Below, piece by piece: positions 55,799 to 64,000 of a DNA stretch of 64,000 nt. Made by a program: the position numbers and the translations under genes. Source of the stretch: Australimonas brisbanensis (GTDB lineage: Bacteria > Chloroflexota > Dehalococcoidia > Lucifugimonadales > Australimonadaceae); contig JAYQTA010000005.1 of the NCBI GenBank assembly GCA_038147155.1, positions 1 to 64,000 of the forward strand, written 5' to 3'. Numbering within the stretch: position 1 is the stretch's first letter; each line of letters opens with the position of its first letter. The notes beneath the pieces are model-generated. The model had not been told where the DNA came from. It made no database searches and saw only the letters and a program-made list of their open reading frames with translations.

Positions 55799-57652
55799 CT
55801 AGGACAGGTCCAGCCCCTCCAGCGTTTCGCCGATGACGTGGTAGCGCCCGAAGGGGGGCATGAAGTAGGCACCCGCGATGTGACGGCGCACGGCTCGCAG
55901 CAGCTCCTGGCTGATGCGGATGCCCTCTGCCGCGGCGTCCTCGCCCGCCGCCTCCAGACGCGCAAACGCCTCGTCTGGCACGCTGATGCCGGGCACCTCG
56001 TGGTGGAGGAAGCGCGCGTGTCGCAGCGAGCGCAGGGGCAGCACGCCCAGCAGCACCGGCAGCGGGAAGTCGCCCAGGCGCAGCGCCACACGCTCCAGCG
56101 CCGCCGGGTCGTACACGGGCTGGGTGAGCAGGAAGTGCGCCCCGGCGGCCGCCTTGCGCTCCAGCACGCGCAGCTCCCGGTCCAGGTCCTGGGCGTTGAG
56201 GTTCAACGCGGCGCCCACGAAGAAGGAGGTGGGCTCGTCGATGGCGCGCCCGTTGGCGTCCACGCCCCGGTTGAACCCGGACATGAGCTTGATGAGGCCG
56301 GAGGCGGTGACGTCGGCCAGGGAGGTCGCCTGGGGGTAGTCGCCGGTGAGGGGCACGTCGCCCATGACGGTGAAGACGTTGCGCACGCCCAGGGCGTGGG
56401 CCCCCAGCAGGTCGGAGTGGAGGGCCAGAAGGTTCCGGTGCCGGATGGCCAGGTGCATGATGGTCTCGATGCCCAGGCGCGACTGGAGCAGCGAGCAGGT
56501 GGCCAGGGCGCTCATGCGCCCCTGGGCCCGCGGGCTGTCGGCCACGTTGACGGCATGAAGGTGGCCCAGCGCGGGGCGCAGCGCCTCCAGCGTGGCGCTG
56601 ATGTCGAACCCGCGCGGCGGTGAGAGCTCGGCGGTGACGACGAACTCGCCCCGTGCCATGCGCTCTGCGATGGCGGTGCGCTCAGCGGCGCGGGCCGGTG
56701 TGGCAGGCGCGGGGGCTGGGTCGGGCGGCTCACGGCGCGGTGCGGCGGGCCGCGGGGCGCGTGAGCGGCGGGCGTGGACACCACGCAGGGCATCCCGCGC
56801 CGCGGCGATGTGCGCGGGGGTGGTGCCGCAGCACCCGCCCAGGAGCACGGCTCCTGCCTCGGCCATCTGGCGGGCGCTCTCGGCGAAGTACTGCGGGCCC
56901 GTGACGTAGCTCAGTGCGCCGGCGATGTAGGTGGGCAACCCCGCGTTGGGCTGGGCGGACAGCGGCACGTTGGTCACCGTGCCCATGCGCTCGGCCACCC
57001 GGCGCACCAGGTCGGGCCCCACGGAGCAGTTGGCGCCCAGCACGTCCACGCCCAGGACCGCCAGGGCCTGCGCGGTCTCCTCCGGGGTGTCGCCGGCGGG
57101 GGTGAGCCCCTCCTCGGTGAAGGTGAGCTGGCACACCAGGGGCAGTGATGAGACGGAGCGAACCGCGGCGACGGCCAACCGCGCCTCGGCCAGGGAGGTG
57201 AACGTCTCCAGGACGAACACGTCCACCCCGGCATCGGCCAGCACCGCCGCCTGCTGGGCGAAGGCGTTGTGCGCCCCGGCGGCGTCCAGCGCGCCCACGC
57301 TTACCGCCTCGCGCCCCAATGGCCCGATGGAACCGCCCACCCACACGTCCTGCCCCGTGAGGCGCCGTGCCTCCTGCGCCAGGGCCACGCCCGCGCGGTT
57401 CAGCTCCTCCACGCGCTCTCCGGCGCCGAGAGCCGTCAGCTTGAGCGGGTTGGCGAGGAACGTGTTGGTCTGAATCAGCTCGGAGCCCGCGCACAGGTAG
57501 TCCAGGTGGATGGCCCGCACCGTCTCGGCGTGCTCCAGGTTGGCCAGGTGCACCCGCGCGCCCGGCACGCCGTGGGTGAACAACTCCGTGCCGATGGCGC
57601 CATCGGACAGGAGCGGGCCTTGCTGGAGGCGTTGGGTGAGGGAGCGGGGCAT
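55799..57652 (-). CDS. Bifunctional homocysteine S-methyltransferase / methylenetetrahydrofolate reductase
   Basis: 617 aa in two domains. Residues about 1-290: betaine-homocysteine/MetH-type methyltransferase with LLSDGAIGTELF, GANCSVGPD and GGCCGTTPAHI (three zinc-binding Cys). Residues about 320-617: MTHFR barrel with VVTAELSPPRGFD, NVADSPRAQGRMS, GIETIMHLAIRHRNLLAL and VFTVMGDVPLTGDYP. The fusion, like YitJ of Bacillus, makes methyl-THF and uses a methyl donor to form methionine. The ATG at 57652 is fixed by the family start (LTQRLQQGPLLSDGAIGTEL); longer frames upstream are not homologous. It diverges from the lactate permease. Confidence 0.9.
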   Translation of the reverse strand: MPRSLTQRLQQGPLLSDGAIGTELFTHGVPGARVHLANLEHAETVRAIHLDYLCAGSELIQTNTFLANPLKLTALGAGERVEELNRAGVALAQEARRLTGQDVWVGGSIGPLGREAVSVGALDAAGAHNAFAQQAAVLADAGVDVFVLETFTSLAEARLAVAAVRSVSSLPLVCQLTFTEEGLTPAGDTPEETAQALAVLGVDVLGANCSVGPDLVRRVAERMGTVTNVPLSAQPNAGLPTYIAGALSYVTGPQYFAESARQMAEAGAVLLGGCCGTTPAHIAAARDALRGVHARRSRAPRPAAPRREPPDPAPAPATPARAAERTAIAERMARGEFVVTAELSPPRGFDISATLEALRPALGHLHAVNVADSPRAQGRMSALATCSLLQSRLGIETIMHLAIRHRNLLALHSDLLGAHALGVRNVFTVMGDVPLTGDYPQATSLADVTASGLIKLMSGFNRGVDANGRAIDEPTSFFVGAALNLNAQDLDRELRVLERKAAAGAHFLLTQPVYDPAALERVALRLGDFPLPVLLGVLPLRSLRHARFLHHEVPGISVPDEAFARLEAAGEDAAAEGIRISQELLRAVRRHIAGAYFMPPFGRYHVIGETLEGLDLS

Positions 57653-57689
57653 GGTCCTCGGGGGCGCGATGCGCGGGGGCGTCCTGCCC

Positions 57690-57695
57690 ATTGTA
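57690..57695 (-). promoter_or_regulatory. -10 box (TACAAT) of the homocysteine methyltransferase/MTHFR gene
   Basis: Minus-strand TACAAT, 38 bases before the ATG at 57652; the -35 position (CTGCCC) is weak. It lies back to back with the lactate permease promoter. Confidence 0.4.
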
Positions 57696-57722
57696 CCCGG
57701 CGCAAGCGGCACGGGCAGTGCG

Positions 57723-57751
57723 TTGCGAGCACCGGAAGCGGGCCGTATCCT
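57723..57751 (+). promoter_or_regulatory. Promoter of the lactate permease gene
   Basis: TTGCGA (57723-57728), 17-base spacer, TATCCT (57746-57751), 41 bases before the GTG at 57793. Confidence 0.5.
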
Positions 57752-57792
57752 CACCCCGCCCTGCGGGGCCATCCCCCAACCAGGCGGTGCGC

Positions 57793-59379
57793 GTGAACGG
57801 CCCCGAACTGACCCTGCTCTACTGGCTGCTGGCCGCCGCCCCCGTGGCGTTGCTGGTGGTGACGATCCTGTGGCGCAAGTGGTCCGCCCCCCGGGCGGGC
57901 GCGGCGGCGTGGGTGCTGGCCATGGCCATCGCTCTGCCCGCCTTCGGCGCATCGAGCCAGCAGGGCGCCATCGCCTCGGCCAAGGGGCTGAGCCTGGCGC
58001 TGTTCGTCCTCACCATCGTGTGGACCTCGGTCTACATGTTCAACCTGGTGGACCGGCTTCGTGGCATCTCGGTCATCGGCCGAACCATGGCGCGCCTCAC
58101 CGACGACCGCCTCGCCCAGGCGTTGCTGGTGGGCTGGGGTTTCTCCTCCTTCATCCAGGGCGTCACCGGGTTCGGGGTGCCCGTGGCGGTGGCGGCGCCC
58201 CTGCTCATCATGCTGGGGTTCAACCCGGTGAAGGCCGCCGCCATCGCCCTGGTGGGCCACGGGTGGGCGGTCACCTTCGGGTCGATGGGCTCCTCCTACT
58301 ACACCATCCAGCTGGTGACGGGCTACGACGGCGATGTCATCGGCCCGCACATGGCGGCGCTGTTCGCCCCCATCGTCGTCGCCTCGGGCATCGCCGTGGC
58401 AGCGCTGCACGGCGGCTGGGCGGACGTGCGCCGCTCCCTGCCCACGGTGGTGGTGGCGGGCGTGGTGATGGCCGCTCTCCAGTTCACCATGGCCTGGCTG
58501 GGCGCCCCGCAGATAGCCAGTTCCGTGCCCGCGCTGGCGGGGATGGTGGTCATCGCCCTGTTGGCGCGCACGCCCTTCTTCCCGCGCCACGGCGAGCCCG
58601 CCGCCCCCACCGAAGACGCCGAGGCCGCGCCCATGCCCTTCTGGCTGGCCATCCTGCCCTACGCCCTGCTCATCACCCTGAGCGTGCTCTCGCAGATAGG
58701 CCCCATCAAGAACGCCGTGAAGAACCTCCAGTTCGCACTGAACTACCCCGGCTTCACCACGGGGGAGGGCTTCGCCGTGCCGGCGGCGACGGCCTACGCG
58801 CCCATCAAGCTGCTGAACCACCCTGCCCCGCTCATCATCATCTCCGTGGTGGCCAGCGCGCTGGTGCTGGCGCGCATGGGGCGCTGGAAGCGCGCGGCGG
58901 CGTGGGAGGCAGCCAAGCTCACCTACGCCCAGTGCCTCTCCACCACCCTCGGCGTGAGCCTGATGGTGATGATGGCCGTGGTCATGGCCGACACCGGCAT
59001 GACGGTGCTCCTGGCGCGGGGGATAGCCAACGCGTCGGGTCCCCTGTTCCCGCTGGTCTCGCCTTTCATCGGCCTGCTGGGCTCGTTCATGAGCGGGTCC
59101 AACACCAACTCCAACGTGATGTTCGGCCTGCTCCAGGTGGAGACGGCGCGTGCGCTGGACATCGGCGGGGTGACCATCGCCTCGATCCAGTCCATCGGCG
59201 CATCAGTGGGCTCGACCATGGCGCCCACCAAGGTGTTGGTGGGCGCGGCGGTGGTGGGCCTGGCCGGGCGTGAGAACGAGATATTCCGGAAGGTCACCGT
59301 GGCGGTGTTGGCGCTGGTGCTACTCACCGGCATCGAGGCGCTGGTGCTGGTGATGCTCATCTCCGGGTGGACGAGGTAA
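57793..59379 (+). CDS. lctP: L-lactate permease
   Basis: 528 aa, LctP family (PF02652), about 14 membrane segments. Diagnostic stretches: GWGFSSFIQGVTGFGVPVAVAAPLL, GHGWAVTFGSMGSSYYT, LGSFMSGSNTNSNVMFGLLQ and IASIQSIGASVGSTMAPTKVL. It takes up L-lactate or glycolate with protons. The start is GTG at 57793 or the GTG six bases earlier; both give MNGPEL/VRVNGPEL before the first helix. A 56-aa membrane protein follows at once, likely co-expressed. Confidence 0.9.
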   Translation: MNGPELTLLYWLLAAAPVALLVVTILWRKWSAPRAGAAAWVLAMAIALPAFGASSQQGAIASAKGLSLALFVLTIVWTSVYMFNLVDRLRGISVIGRTMARLTDDRLAQALLVGWGFSSFIQGVTGFGVPVAVAAPLLIMLGFNPVKAAAIALVGHGWAVTFGSMGSSYYTIQLVTGYDGDVIGPHMAALFAPIVVASGIAVAALHGGWADVRRSLPTVVVAGVVMAALQFTMAWLGAPQIASSVPALAGMVVIALLARTPFFPRHGEPAAPTEDAEAAPMPFWLAILPYALLITLSVLSQIGPIKNAVKNLQFALNYPGFTTGEGFAVPAATAYAPIKLLNHPAPLIIISVVASALVLARMGRWKRAAAWEAAKLTYAQCLSTTLGVSLMVMMAVVMADTGMTVLLARGIANASGPLFPLVSPFIGLLGSFMSGSNTNSNVMFGLLQVETARALDIGGVTIASIQSIGASVGSTMAPTKVLVGAAVVGLAGRENEIFRKVTVAVLALVLLTGIEALVLVMLISGWTR

Positions 59380-59381
59380 CC

Positions 59382-59552
59382 ATGCTCTCCAACGCGACGA
59401 AGAAGCGGATGCGCCACCTGGCCCTGGCGGGGGTGGGCGCGAGTTTCGTGCTGCTCTACGTGGGGGCCGTGAGCCTCGACTCTGCCGCGCTCACGCTGGC
59501 GGGGCTCATCACGGCGGCCATCACCGCCGTGGACGCCTGGCTGGCGTTCTAG
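59382..59552 (+). CDS. Small two-helix membrane protein
   Basis: 56 aa, ATG at 59382, two bases after the permease stop. KKRMRHLALAGVGASFVLLYVGAV and ALTLAGLITAAITAVDAWLAF form two membrane segments with a positive N-terminus. No family recognised. The tight spacing suggests it is an accessory of the lactate permease, but that is inference. Confidence 0.55.
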   Translation: MLSNATKKRMRHLALAGVGASFVLLYVGAVSLDSAALTLAGLITAAITAVDAWLAF

Positions 59553-59568
59553 ACCGCCTCGCCCACGG

Positions 59569-60632
59569 CTACTGGAACGGCTGGAAGCACGAGAGGATGC
59601 ACGTGGCGCGCGCGTTCGCGTCCAGGGGCGACACGTCGCCCGTGTTGGTGTGCACCAGCCAGAGGCCGTACAGCACCGGGTTGTTGAGCGCATCCGCCCC
59701 GCGCCCCTCCACCACCCAGCGGGAGGTGTTCTCCCGTGTGGCCGTGAAGTTGTCCAGCGACGGCGGCGGGGTGCAGCAGTCGTATACCGCCACCCATACG
59801 CGCACGGCGGCCTGCTCAGCGATGAGCGCCACCGGGGCCGCCCCGCACGCCGCCTCCACCGCCTGGGCGCGTTCGTCGCGCGCGCCCACCGCGCCCGTGG
59901 CCGCGTCCACCTCCCACAGACCGTAGGAGGTGTCGTCGGTGCGCCCCTCCACCAGCCACACCCCGCCCACGTCCTGCAGGCCGATGAAGCTGTCCAGCGA
60001 CGGGTAGTCCTGGGAGCACGAGTAGATGGACGACCACACGCGCAGGGCGGCGAGCGAGGCGTAGGTGATGGCCGCGCCGCTCCCACCCGTCACCGGGTCG
60101 GCGAAGAGCGGCGGGGCCGGCTCGCCGTCCAACAGCACCGTGGGGTAGGCGCAGGTGAATCGGCCCAGGGCTATCTGCTGCGCAGCGTAGTCGCGCGGAA
60201 GGGCCACGCCCGCCCCGCCATCGTCCACCCGCCAGGTGCCCAGCGTCACCGCGAAGTCGGTGGTGATGGCCTGGATCGCCCACGAGCGCGTGAGGGCATC
60301 GTAGGAGGAGTCGAAGAATATACGCACCGCCGTCGCGGACTCACCACCGCTGCCCAGCGCCGTGGCACAGGCCGTGATCTGCCGCAGCACGATGCCCTCC
60401 GCCTCGGCCCGGCCGGTGAGCGGGGATGGGGTGGGCGTGGGGGTGGGGGTGGGCTCGGACGCAAGGGGGGTGGGCGTCGGCGTGGGCGTGGGTGCGACCT
60501 GCTGTTGGCCAGCGGGCTGCTGCACCACGGGGGCGGACTCGCCGCCCAGCGAGCAGGCGGCGCTCACTAGCGCCAGCGCCAGGCCAACGGCGGGAGCAGG
60601 AAACGGTTGCGGCGGAGCCTTGCCACGTTCAC
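59569..60632 (-). pseudogene. Repeat lipoprotein with a frameshift in the signal peptide
   Basis: The readable frame 60567-59569 (about 332 aa) has lipobox VSAAC only five residues in, too short for export. In the next frame GTG at 60632 gives MNVARLRRNRFLLPP, and joining the two frames yields a normal lipoprotein signal (RRNRFLLP...VGLALALVSAAC). A single-base indel near 60590 is therefore likely. After the Cys come Thr-Pro repeats and two similar units (AALRVWSSIYSCSQDYPSLDSF...GVWLVEG; AAVRVWVAVYDCCTPPPSLDNF...RWVVEG). The fold is unrecognised. It faces the 56-aa gene tail to tail. If the indel is an assembly error, the gene is intact. Confidence 0.6.
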
Positions 60633-60672
60633 CCCTGGGCGGCCTGGGCCACCCTCCGCTCCCAAGGGTACC

Positions 60673-60692
60673 GGGCGCGGGCTCCCGCGCCC
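60673..60692. terminator. Hairpin after the sigma-regulator operon
   Basis: GGGCGCGGG-ct-CCCGCGCCC, a 9 bp stem with a 2-base loop, 73 bases past the stop of the gene at 60765 (minus). No T tract; it may end the sigma operon. Confidence 0.35.
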
Positions 60693-60764
60693 ACGCTCGC
60701 AGGTGCGCGAGGGCACCGTACCTTGGTACAGGAGAAAGCGGGTCAGGTGCCGCAGGGGCCGGGG

Positions 60765-61982
60765 CTAGTCGCGGCGCTCGTCCTTGGCCACCCGCACTTC
60801 GACCACGCGTCCGTCGGCGGTGTCCACCGTCACCACCACCGTCCCGCCGATCTCCAGGTCGCGCAGCGTGGCCGGCTCATCACCCCGGACGAACGCGGGG
60901 CCACGGCGGGTGAGCACCACCACGTGCACCGCGCCATCGCCATCGCGCAGGGCGAGGGCAACGCCAGGCTCCGTGCCCGGGGGCAGCACCTTCACATCCA
61001 CCACGCTGGCCTTCACCCGCTCCAGCCGGGTCTGCACATCAGGGGCCGGGGTGGGGGTGGGCGTCGGCGTGGGGCGCACCTGCGCCGGGGCGTCCTTCGC
61101 GTCCGTGCGCTTCTGCTCCTCCTGGGTGCGCACCTGGTCGGCGCGCTCCAGCACCCGCAGCAGGTCATCCTGCTCCCTGGCCAGCGCCTCGCGCAGGTTC
61201 TGCACGTTCACCTTGGAGCCGGAGTGGTCCAGCTTCTCGCGCAGGGCGTCCAGGCGCGCGCTCACCTGCTCCAGGCGGTCGTCCACCTCCACCACCTTGC
61301 GCACCGAGACCTCGGAGGCGACGAGGCGGGCGTTCGGCACGGGCGTGGCCAGGGCCACCGAGGCGGCCGTGTCCACCGCCGTCTCCACACGGCCCACGGT
61401 GATGGTCTTCATCCGAGTGGAGTGCTTGGCGATCTGCGCCGTGAGCTCCGGCACGAACTGCTCGCGCCCCGCAGCGGTTACCCGCTCCAGCTCCTCCATG
61501 CGCCGCTCCACCAGGTCCTCGCGCAATTCCGTTTCGCGCTCCTCACCGAAGGCGAAGGCCAGTTGCACCCGCTCGGCGGAGCGCTTGACGGGGTAGAGCG
61601 CCTCGCCCGGCGCGCTAGACTGGGCCGCCAGCACCGTTCCGGTGCCCGAACCGGCCAGAGCCAGCACCGCAACCAGCGTCAGCGCGGCAGCCCGCGGGCC
61701 CGCGACGGCCAGCGGCCGGGGCAGGCGCACGCGCCACCAGGGACGGCGCGCGGCGCGCGCGTCCAGCGCGGCGTGGAAGCGCAGGCGCGCGGCACGCTTG
61801 CGGTCCGGGTCCGGCGTGAACGCAGACGCCTCCCGCACGCTCACCATCCCACCCAGGGCCTCGGCCAGCTCGGCGGCGTGCTCGGGGTGGGAGGCACAGA
61901 CGGCCTCCACGCTCTCGCCGTTGAGCACGCGAGCGATGGCCTCGTCCAGCACCACGGCGAAGGACTGCGACTCGCTCGTCAT
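60765..61982 (-). CDS. DUF5667-type membrane protein, probable sigma-factor regulator
   Basis: 405 aa. An N-terminal cytoplasmic segment (residues 1-85, DEAIARVLNGESVEAVCASHPEHAAELAEAL) resembles the start of DUF5667 proteins; one membrane segment (AALTLVAVLALAGSG, about 97-112); then a helical, coiled-coil-prone extracytoplasmic part (APGEALYPVKRSAERVQLAF; KVVEVDDRLEQVSARLDALREKLD). A Pro-Thr linker leads to a beta-rich C-terminal domain like DUF5666 (ASVVDVKVLPPGTEPGVALAL). It overlaps the sigma gene stop, so it is probably its membrane-bound partner or anti-sigma factor. No zinc-type HXXXCXXC anti-sigma motif is seen. Confidence 0.7.
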   Translation of the reverse strand: MTSESQSFAVVLDEAIARVLNGESVEAVCASHPEHAAELAEALGGMVSVREASAFTPDPDRKRAARLRFHAALDARAARRPWWRVRLPRPLAVAGPRAAALTLVAVLALAGSGTGTVLAAQSSAPGEALYPVKRSAERVQLAFAFGEERETELREDLVERRMEELERVTAAGREQFVPELTAQIAKHSTRMKTITVGRVETAVDTAASVALATPVPNARLVASEVSVRKVVEVDDRLEQVSARLDALREKLDHSGSKVNVQNLREALAREQDDLLRVLERADQVRTQEEQKRTDAKDAPAQVRPTPTPTPTPAPDVQTRLERVKASVVDVKVLPPGTEPGVALALRDGDGAVHVVVLTRRGPAFVRGDEPATLRDLEIGGTVVVTVDTADGRVVEVRVAKDERRD

Positions 61983-62578
61983 CAGCGCACCTCCTCCGTG
62001 TCCTTCCTCGCGCCCATGTGGGCCCGCAGCGCCGTCATCGCCGTGCGCTGCAGCTCCCGTATCGCTCCCGACGTGCGGCCCATGATGGCCCCCGCCTCCT
62101 CGGCGGACAGCTCGCCCAGGAACCGCAGGGTGATGACCTCCTGCTGGGCCGGGTTCAACAGCGCCATGGAGGCGCGCACCTGCTCCATGGCCAGCGCGTG
62201 CTCCGTCTCGGCCGCAGGGTCATCGGCGCCAGCGACGGCGTAGGCCTCCTCCAGCGGCTCGTGGCGGCGCTTAGCGGAGCGGCGGTAGTGGTCGATCACC
62301 AGGTTGTGGGCGATGCGAAAGAGCCAGGCGCCGATGGGGACGCCCTGGTCGCGGAAGGAGTCGATGGACTCCACGGCCCGCGCGAACACCTCACCCGCCA
62401 GGTCCTCAGCCACATCACGGTTGCCCGTGCGCGCATAGGCGTAGCGGGCGATGCGGTCGTAGTACTCGTCGTAGGAGGCGGCTAGAGCGTCTGCCGTCGC
62501 CTGGGCGGCCTCGCGGCCGGAAGAGCCCAAGGAACGCTCCTGCAAGGAGGCTTTCGCGCTCAAGTATAGCACCGTCAT
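61982..62578 (-). CDS. RNA polymerase sigma-70 family (ECF-like) sigma factor
   Basis: 198 aa. Region 2: YDRIARYAYARTGNRDVAEDLAGEVFARAVESIDSF and GAWLFRIAHNLVIDHYRR (core- and -10-binding helices). Region 4: LNPAQQEVITLRFLGELSAEEAGAIMGRTSGAIRELQRTAMTALR (helix-turn-helix). Group IV layout with a short linker. The ATG at 62578 is usual, but a TGCTATACT box lies inside the first codons (62571-62563); if that is the promoter, translation must start later, for example at TTG 62545. The stop shares a base with the next start. Confidence 0.85.
   Translation of the reverse strand: MTVLYLSAKASLQERSLGSSGREAAQATADALAASYDEYYDRIARYAYARTGNRDVAEDLAGEVFARAVESIDSFRDQGVPIGAWLFRIAHNLVIDHYRRSAKRRHEPLEEAYAVAGADDPAAETEHALAMEQVRASMALLNPAQQEVITLRFLGELSAEEAGAIMGRTSGAIRELQRTAMTALRAHMGARKDTEEVR
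62563..62571 (-). promoter_or_regulatory. Extended -10 (TGCTATACT) at the sigma gene start
   Basis: Minus-strand TGCTATACT sits 8-16 bases inside the ATG at 62578. Either the true start is downstream or the box is coincidental. The same nonamer occurs on the plus strand at 62797-62805. Confidence 0.3.
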
Positions 62579-62741
62579 CGCTTTCCCCCGCCTCTGCTCG
62601 CTCCCGCCACGCCCCGCGCCGGAGCGAGGGACCGGCGCCCCGCGGGCGGCCACCCTGCCACCCTGCCTCTGCACCCCACGCCGCGGGACGACCCGGTCAG
62701 TGAGGGGAACGCACCAGGGGCGGGCGGTGTCAGGGCTGGTT

Positions 62742-62766
62742 GCGCGGAACGGGGGATGTTCCGCGC
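62742..62766. promoter_or_regulatory. Inverted repeat GCGCGGAAC-N7-GTTCCGCGC, candidate operator
   Basis: A perfect 9 bp inverted repeat with a 7-base centre, 31 bases upstream of the extended -10 at 62797. The position suits a regulator binding just upstream of the -35 zone. GGAAC also resembles the -35 of ECF sigma promoters. Confidence 0.35.
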
Positions 62767-62796
62767 GGGTGACGCCTGTGCGAGCGGGCGGCGTGT

Positions 62797-62805
62797 TGCT
62801 ATACT
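62797..62805 (+). promoter_or_regulatory. Extended -10 (TGCTATACT) of the aminotransferase gene
   Basis: TGCTATACT ends 98 bases before the ATG at 62904, leaving a long 5' leader. The -35 is poor, as expected with a TGn extension. Confidence 0.45.
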
Positions 62806-62903
62806 GGCGCCACTTTTCGGGCGCGCTGTGCACGCACACGCCCCACGCCATCGAGGCGCGGGTCGTCATGGCGTAAGGCCAGCGCCCCACCCCCGGGGGC
62901 CGC

Positions 62904-64000
62904 ATGCCGAACACCGCCGCGTTCACCCCGCCGCTGCGCCTGCTCATGGGCGCAGGGCCGTCCAACGTCCATCCCAACGTGCTCCAGGCCATGACCTCCA
63001 ACCTGCTGGGCCACCTGGATTCGGCATTCCTGGGGGCGATGGACGACGTGCGCGCCATGCTGCGCTCGGCCTTCATGACCGAGAACATGGTCACCCTCCC
63101 CATCTCCGGCACGGGCACCGCGGGGATGGAGGCGGCACTGGTGAACATCCTGGAGCCGGGCGATGTGTTCATCGTCGGCACCAACGGCTACTTCGGCGAG
63201 CGCCTCCTGGACATCGCCGCGCGCGCCGGTGCGCAGACGGTGGCGGTGCCCCACCCCCTTGGCCAGCCCGTCAGCGCCGAGGCCATCCGCGCCGAACTGG
63301 CCAAGCACCCCAAGGTGAAGGCCGTCGCCGTGGTGCACGCGGAGACCTCCACGGGCGTGGTGACGCCGATCCAGGAGATCGCCCGCGTGGTGCACGATGC
63401 CGGCGCACTGCTGGTGGTGGACGCGGTGACCAGCCTGGGCGGCGTCGAGCTGCGCGTGGACGAGTGGGGCATCGACGTGTGCTACTCCGGCACGCAGAAG
63501 TGCCTGGGGTCCCCTCCGGGCCTCGCCCCTATCACCTTCGGCCCCCGGGCCATCGAGGTGATGGACAACCGCAAGCGCAAGGTGCAGTCCTTCTACCTGG
63601 ACGTGACCCAACTCTCCAAGTACTGGCAAGAGCGCGCCTACCACCACACGGCCCCCATCTCCCAGATCTACGCCCTGCGCGAGGCGCTGCGGCTGCTGAT
63701 GGAGGAGGGTCTGGAGGCCCGCTGGGCCCGCCACGCGGCCAGCGCGGCAGCCCTCCAGGCCGGTGTGGAGGCCATGGGCCTGGGCATCGTGGCCGCCAAG
63801 GGCTACCGGGTGCCGAGCCTCACCGCCATCACCGCCCCTGAGGGCATCAACGAGGCGGACGTGCGCCGCCTCCTGCTCAAGCAGTTCAACATCGAGGTCT
63901 CCGGCGGCCTCTCCACCCTGGCGGGCAAGGTCTGGCGCGTGGGCCTCATGGGCCACAACTCCACCATGGCCAACGTCCTCACCTTCCTCTCGGCCCTGGA
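62904..64000 (+). CDS. PLP-dependent aminotransferase (alanine/serine-glyoxylate type), cut by the window end
   Basis: At least 365 aa; the 3' end lies beyond the window. Class V aminotransferase: LLMGAGPSNVHPNVLQAM (start motif of alanine-glyoxylate transaminases), SGTGTAGMEAALVN, VVHAETSTGVVTPIQEIA, VVDAVTSLGG (PLP-ring Asp) and the PLP Lys in YSGTQKCLGSPPGLAP. It transfers amino groups between alanine or serine and glyoxylate, linking to photorespiration-like or glycine metabolism. ATG at 62904; an upstream promoter with TGCTATACT is visible. Confidence 0.88.
   Translation, partial: MPNTAAFTPPLRLLMGAGPSNVHPNVLQAMTSNLLGHLDSAFLGAMDDVRAMLRSAFMTENMVTLPISGTGTAGMEAALVNILEPGDVFIVGTNGYFGERLLDIAARAGAQTVAVPHPLGQPVSAEAIRAELAKHPKVKAVAVVHAETSTGVVTPIQEIARVVHDAGALLVVDAVTSLGGVELRVDEWGIDVCYSGTQKCLGSPPGLAPITFGPRAIEVMDNRKRKVQSFYLDVTQLSKYWQERAYHHTAPISQIYALREALRLLMEEGLEARWARHAASAAALQAGVEAMGLGIVAAKGYRVPSLTAITAPEGINEADVRRLLLKQFNIEVSGGLSTLAGKVWRVGLMGHNSTMANVLTFLSAL

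Larger units (their letters stand above)
62579..62903. other. 325-base divergent control region
   Basis: No gene is seen. It separates the sigma factor gene (minus) from the aminotransferase gene (plus). It holds an inverted repeat (62742-62766) and an extended -10 (62797-62805); the rest is GC-rich without recognisable structure. Confidence 0.6.

Noticed and set aside
60412..60500. Direct repeats of GTGGGC/GTGGGG as a possible CRISPR or tandem array
   Set aside because: They encode the Thr-Pro linker of the lipoprotein; no spacers or regular unit length.
1..64000. Insertion sequences, prophage, integrases, CRISPR arrays, rRNA or replication origin
   Set aside because: No transposase, integrase, repeat-spacer array, rRNA or DnaA-box cluster was recognised on either strand.

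Overview
The window is a high-GC (about 70% by eye) chromosomal segment packed with genes on both strands. Sigma70-like promoters with TAGGCT/TATACT-type -10 boxes are visible in several gaps. The gene content points to a Chloroflexota-like bacterium near Dehalococcoidia (SAR202 or Tepidiforma type): single-component Rieske oxygenases, LLM flavin oxidoreductases and LigB-type dioxygenases as paralogue pairs, lipoproteins with Thr-Pro linkers, and a fused homocysteine methyltransferase/methylene-THF reductase. This placement is an inference from content; no rRNA or marker gene is present.

Layout. 1-9.3 kb: aromatic and xenobiotic oxidation (LigB dioxygenase, MFS transporter, two-domain DUF427 protein, orphan molybdenum hydroxylase, LLM oxidoreductase) plus a three-gene His-rich membrane/lipoprotein operon. 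9.4-9.7 kb: tRNA-Arg(GCG), tRNA-Leu(CAG) and tRNA-Val(CAC) with their own promoter and terminator. 9.7-43.1 kb: one large surface-glycan locus. It holds an initiating sugar transferase, a GDP-mannose 3,5-epimerase, nine likely glycosyltransferases, methyltransferases, a PglK-like ABC flippase, nucleotide-sugar dehydrogenases and epimerases, and at 25.5-36.5 kb a translationally coupled pseudaminic-acid operon (PseB, PseC, cytidylyltransferase-aminotransferase fusion, PseG, formyltransferase, PseI, second formyltransferase, PIG-L deacetylase, Gfo/Idh oxidoreductase, capsule-type transferase). No PseH acetyltransferase is seen, so an N-formyl pseudaminic acid is predicted. 43.1-44.8 kb: a frameshifted cation/proton antiporter and a CBS protein. 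44.8-51.4 kb: a second aromatic block (Rieske, LLM, LigB, Rieske), a decayed UBP zinc-finger gene and an orphan solute-binding lipoprotein.

51.4-54.5 kb is the most interesting part. A YeeE/TsuA-type thiosulfate transporter, a TusA-like protein lacking its Cys, a normal TusA and a secreted rhodanese lipoprotein lie behind a 21-codon leader ORF in which 7 codons are Cys. The leader starts where transcription should start (leaderless) and is followed by an intrinsic terminator. A leader segment just past the Cys codons is complementary to that terminator. Together these form a plausible cysteine-responsive transcription attenuator.

54.6-64 kb: a decayed saccharopine-dehydrogenase-like gene, tRNA-Ala(TGC), the Met/folate fusion enzyme, an L-lactate permease, a repeat lipoprotein with a frameshifted signal peptide, a sigma factor with its membrane regulator, and an aminotransferase cut by the window end. 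Four genes are broken (antiporter, UBP zinc finger, saccharopine dehydrogenase-like, lipoprotein signal peptide). Some breaks lie at or near homopolymers and could be assembly errors; the zinc-finger gene, with three stops, is true decay.
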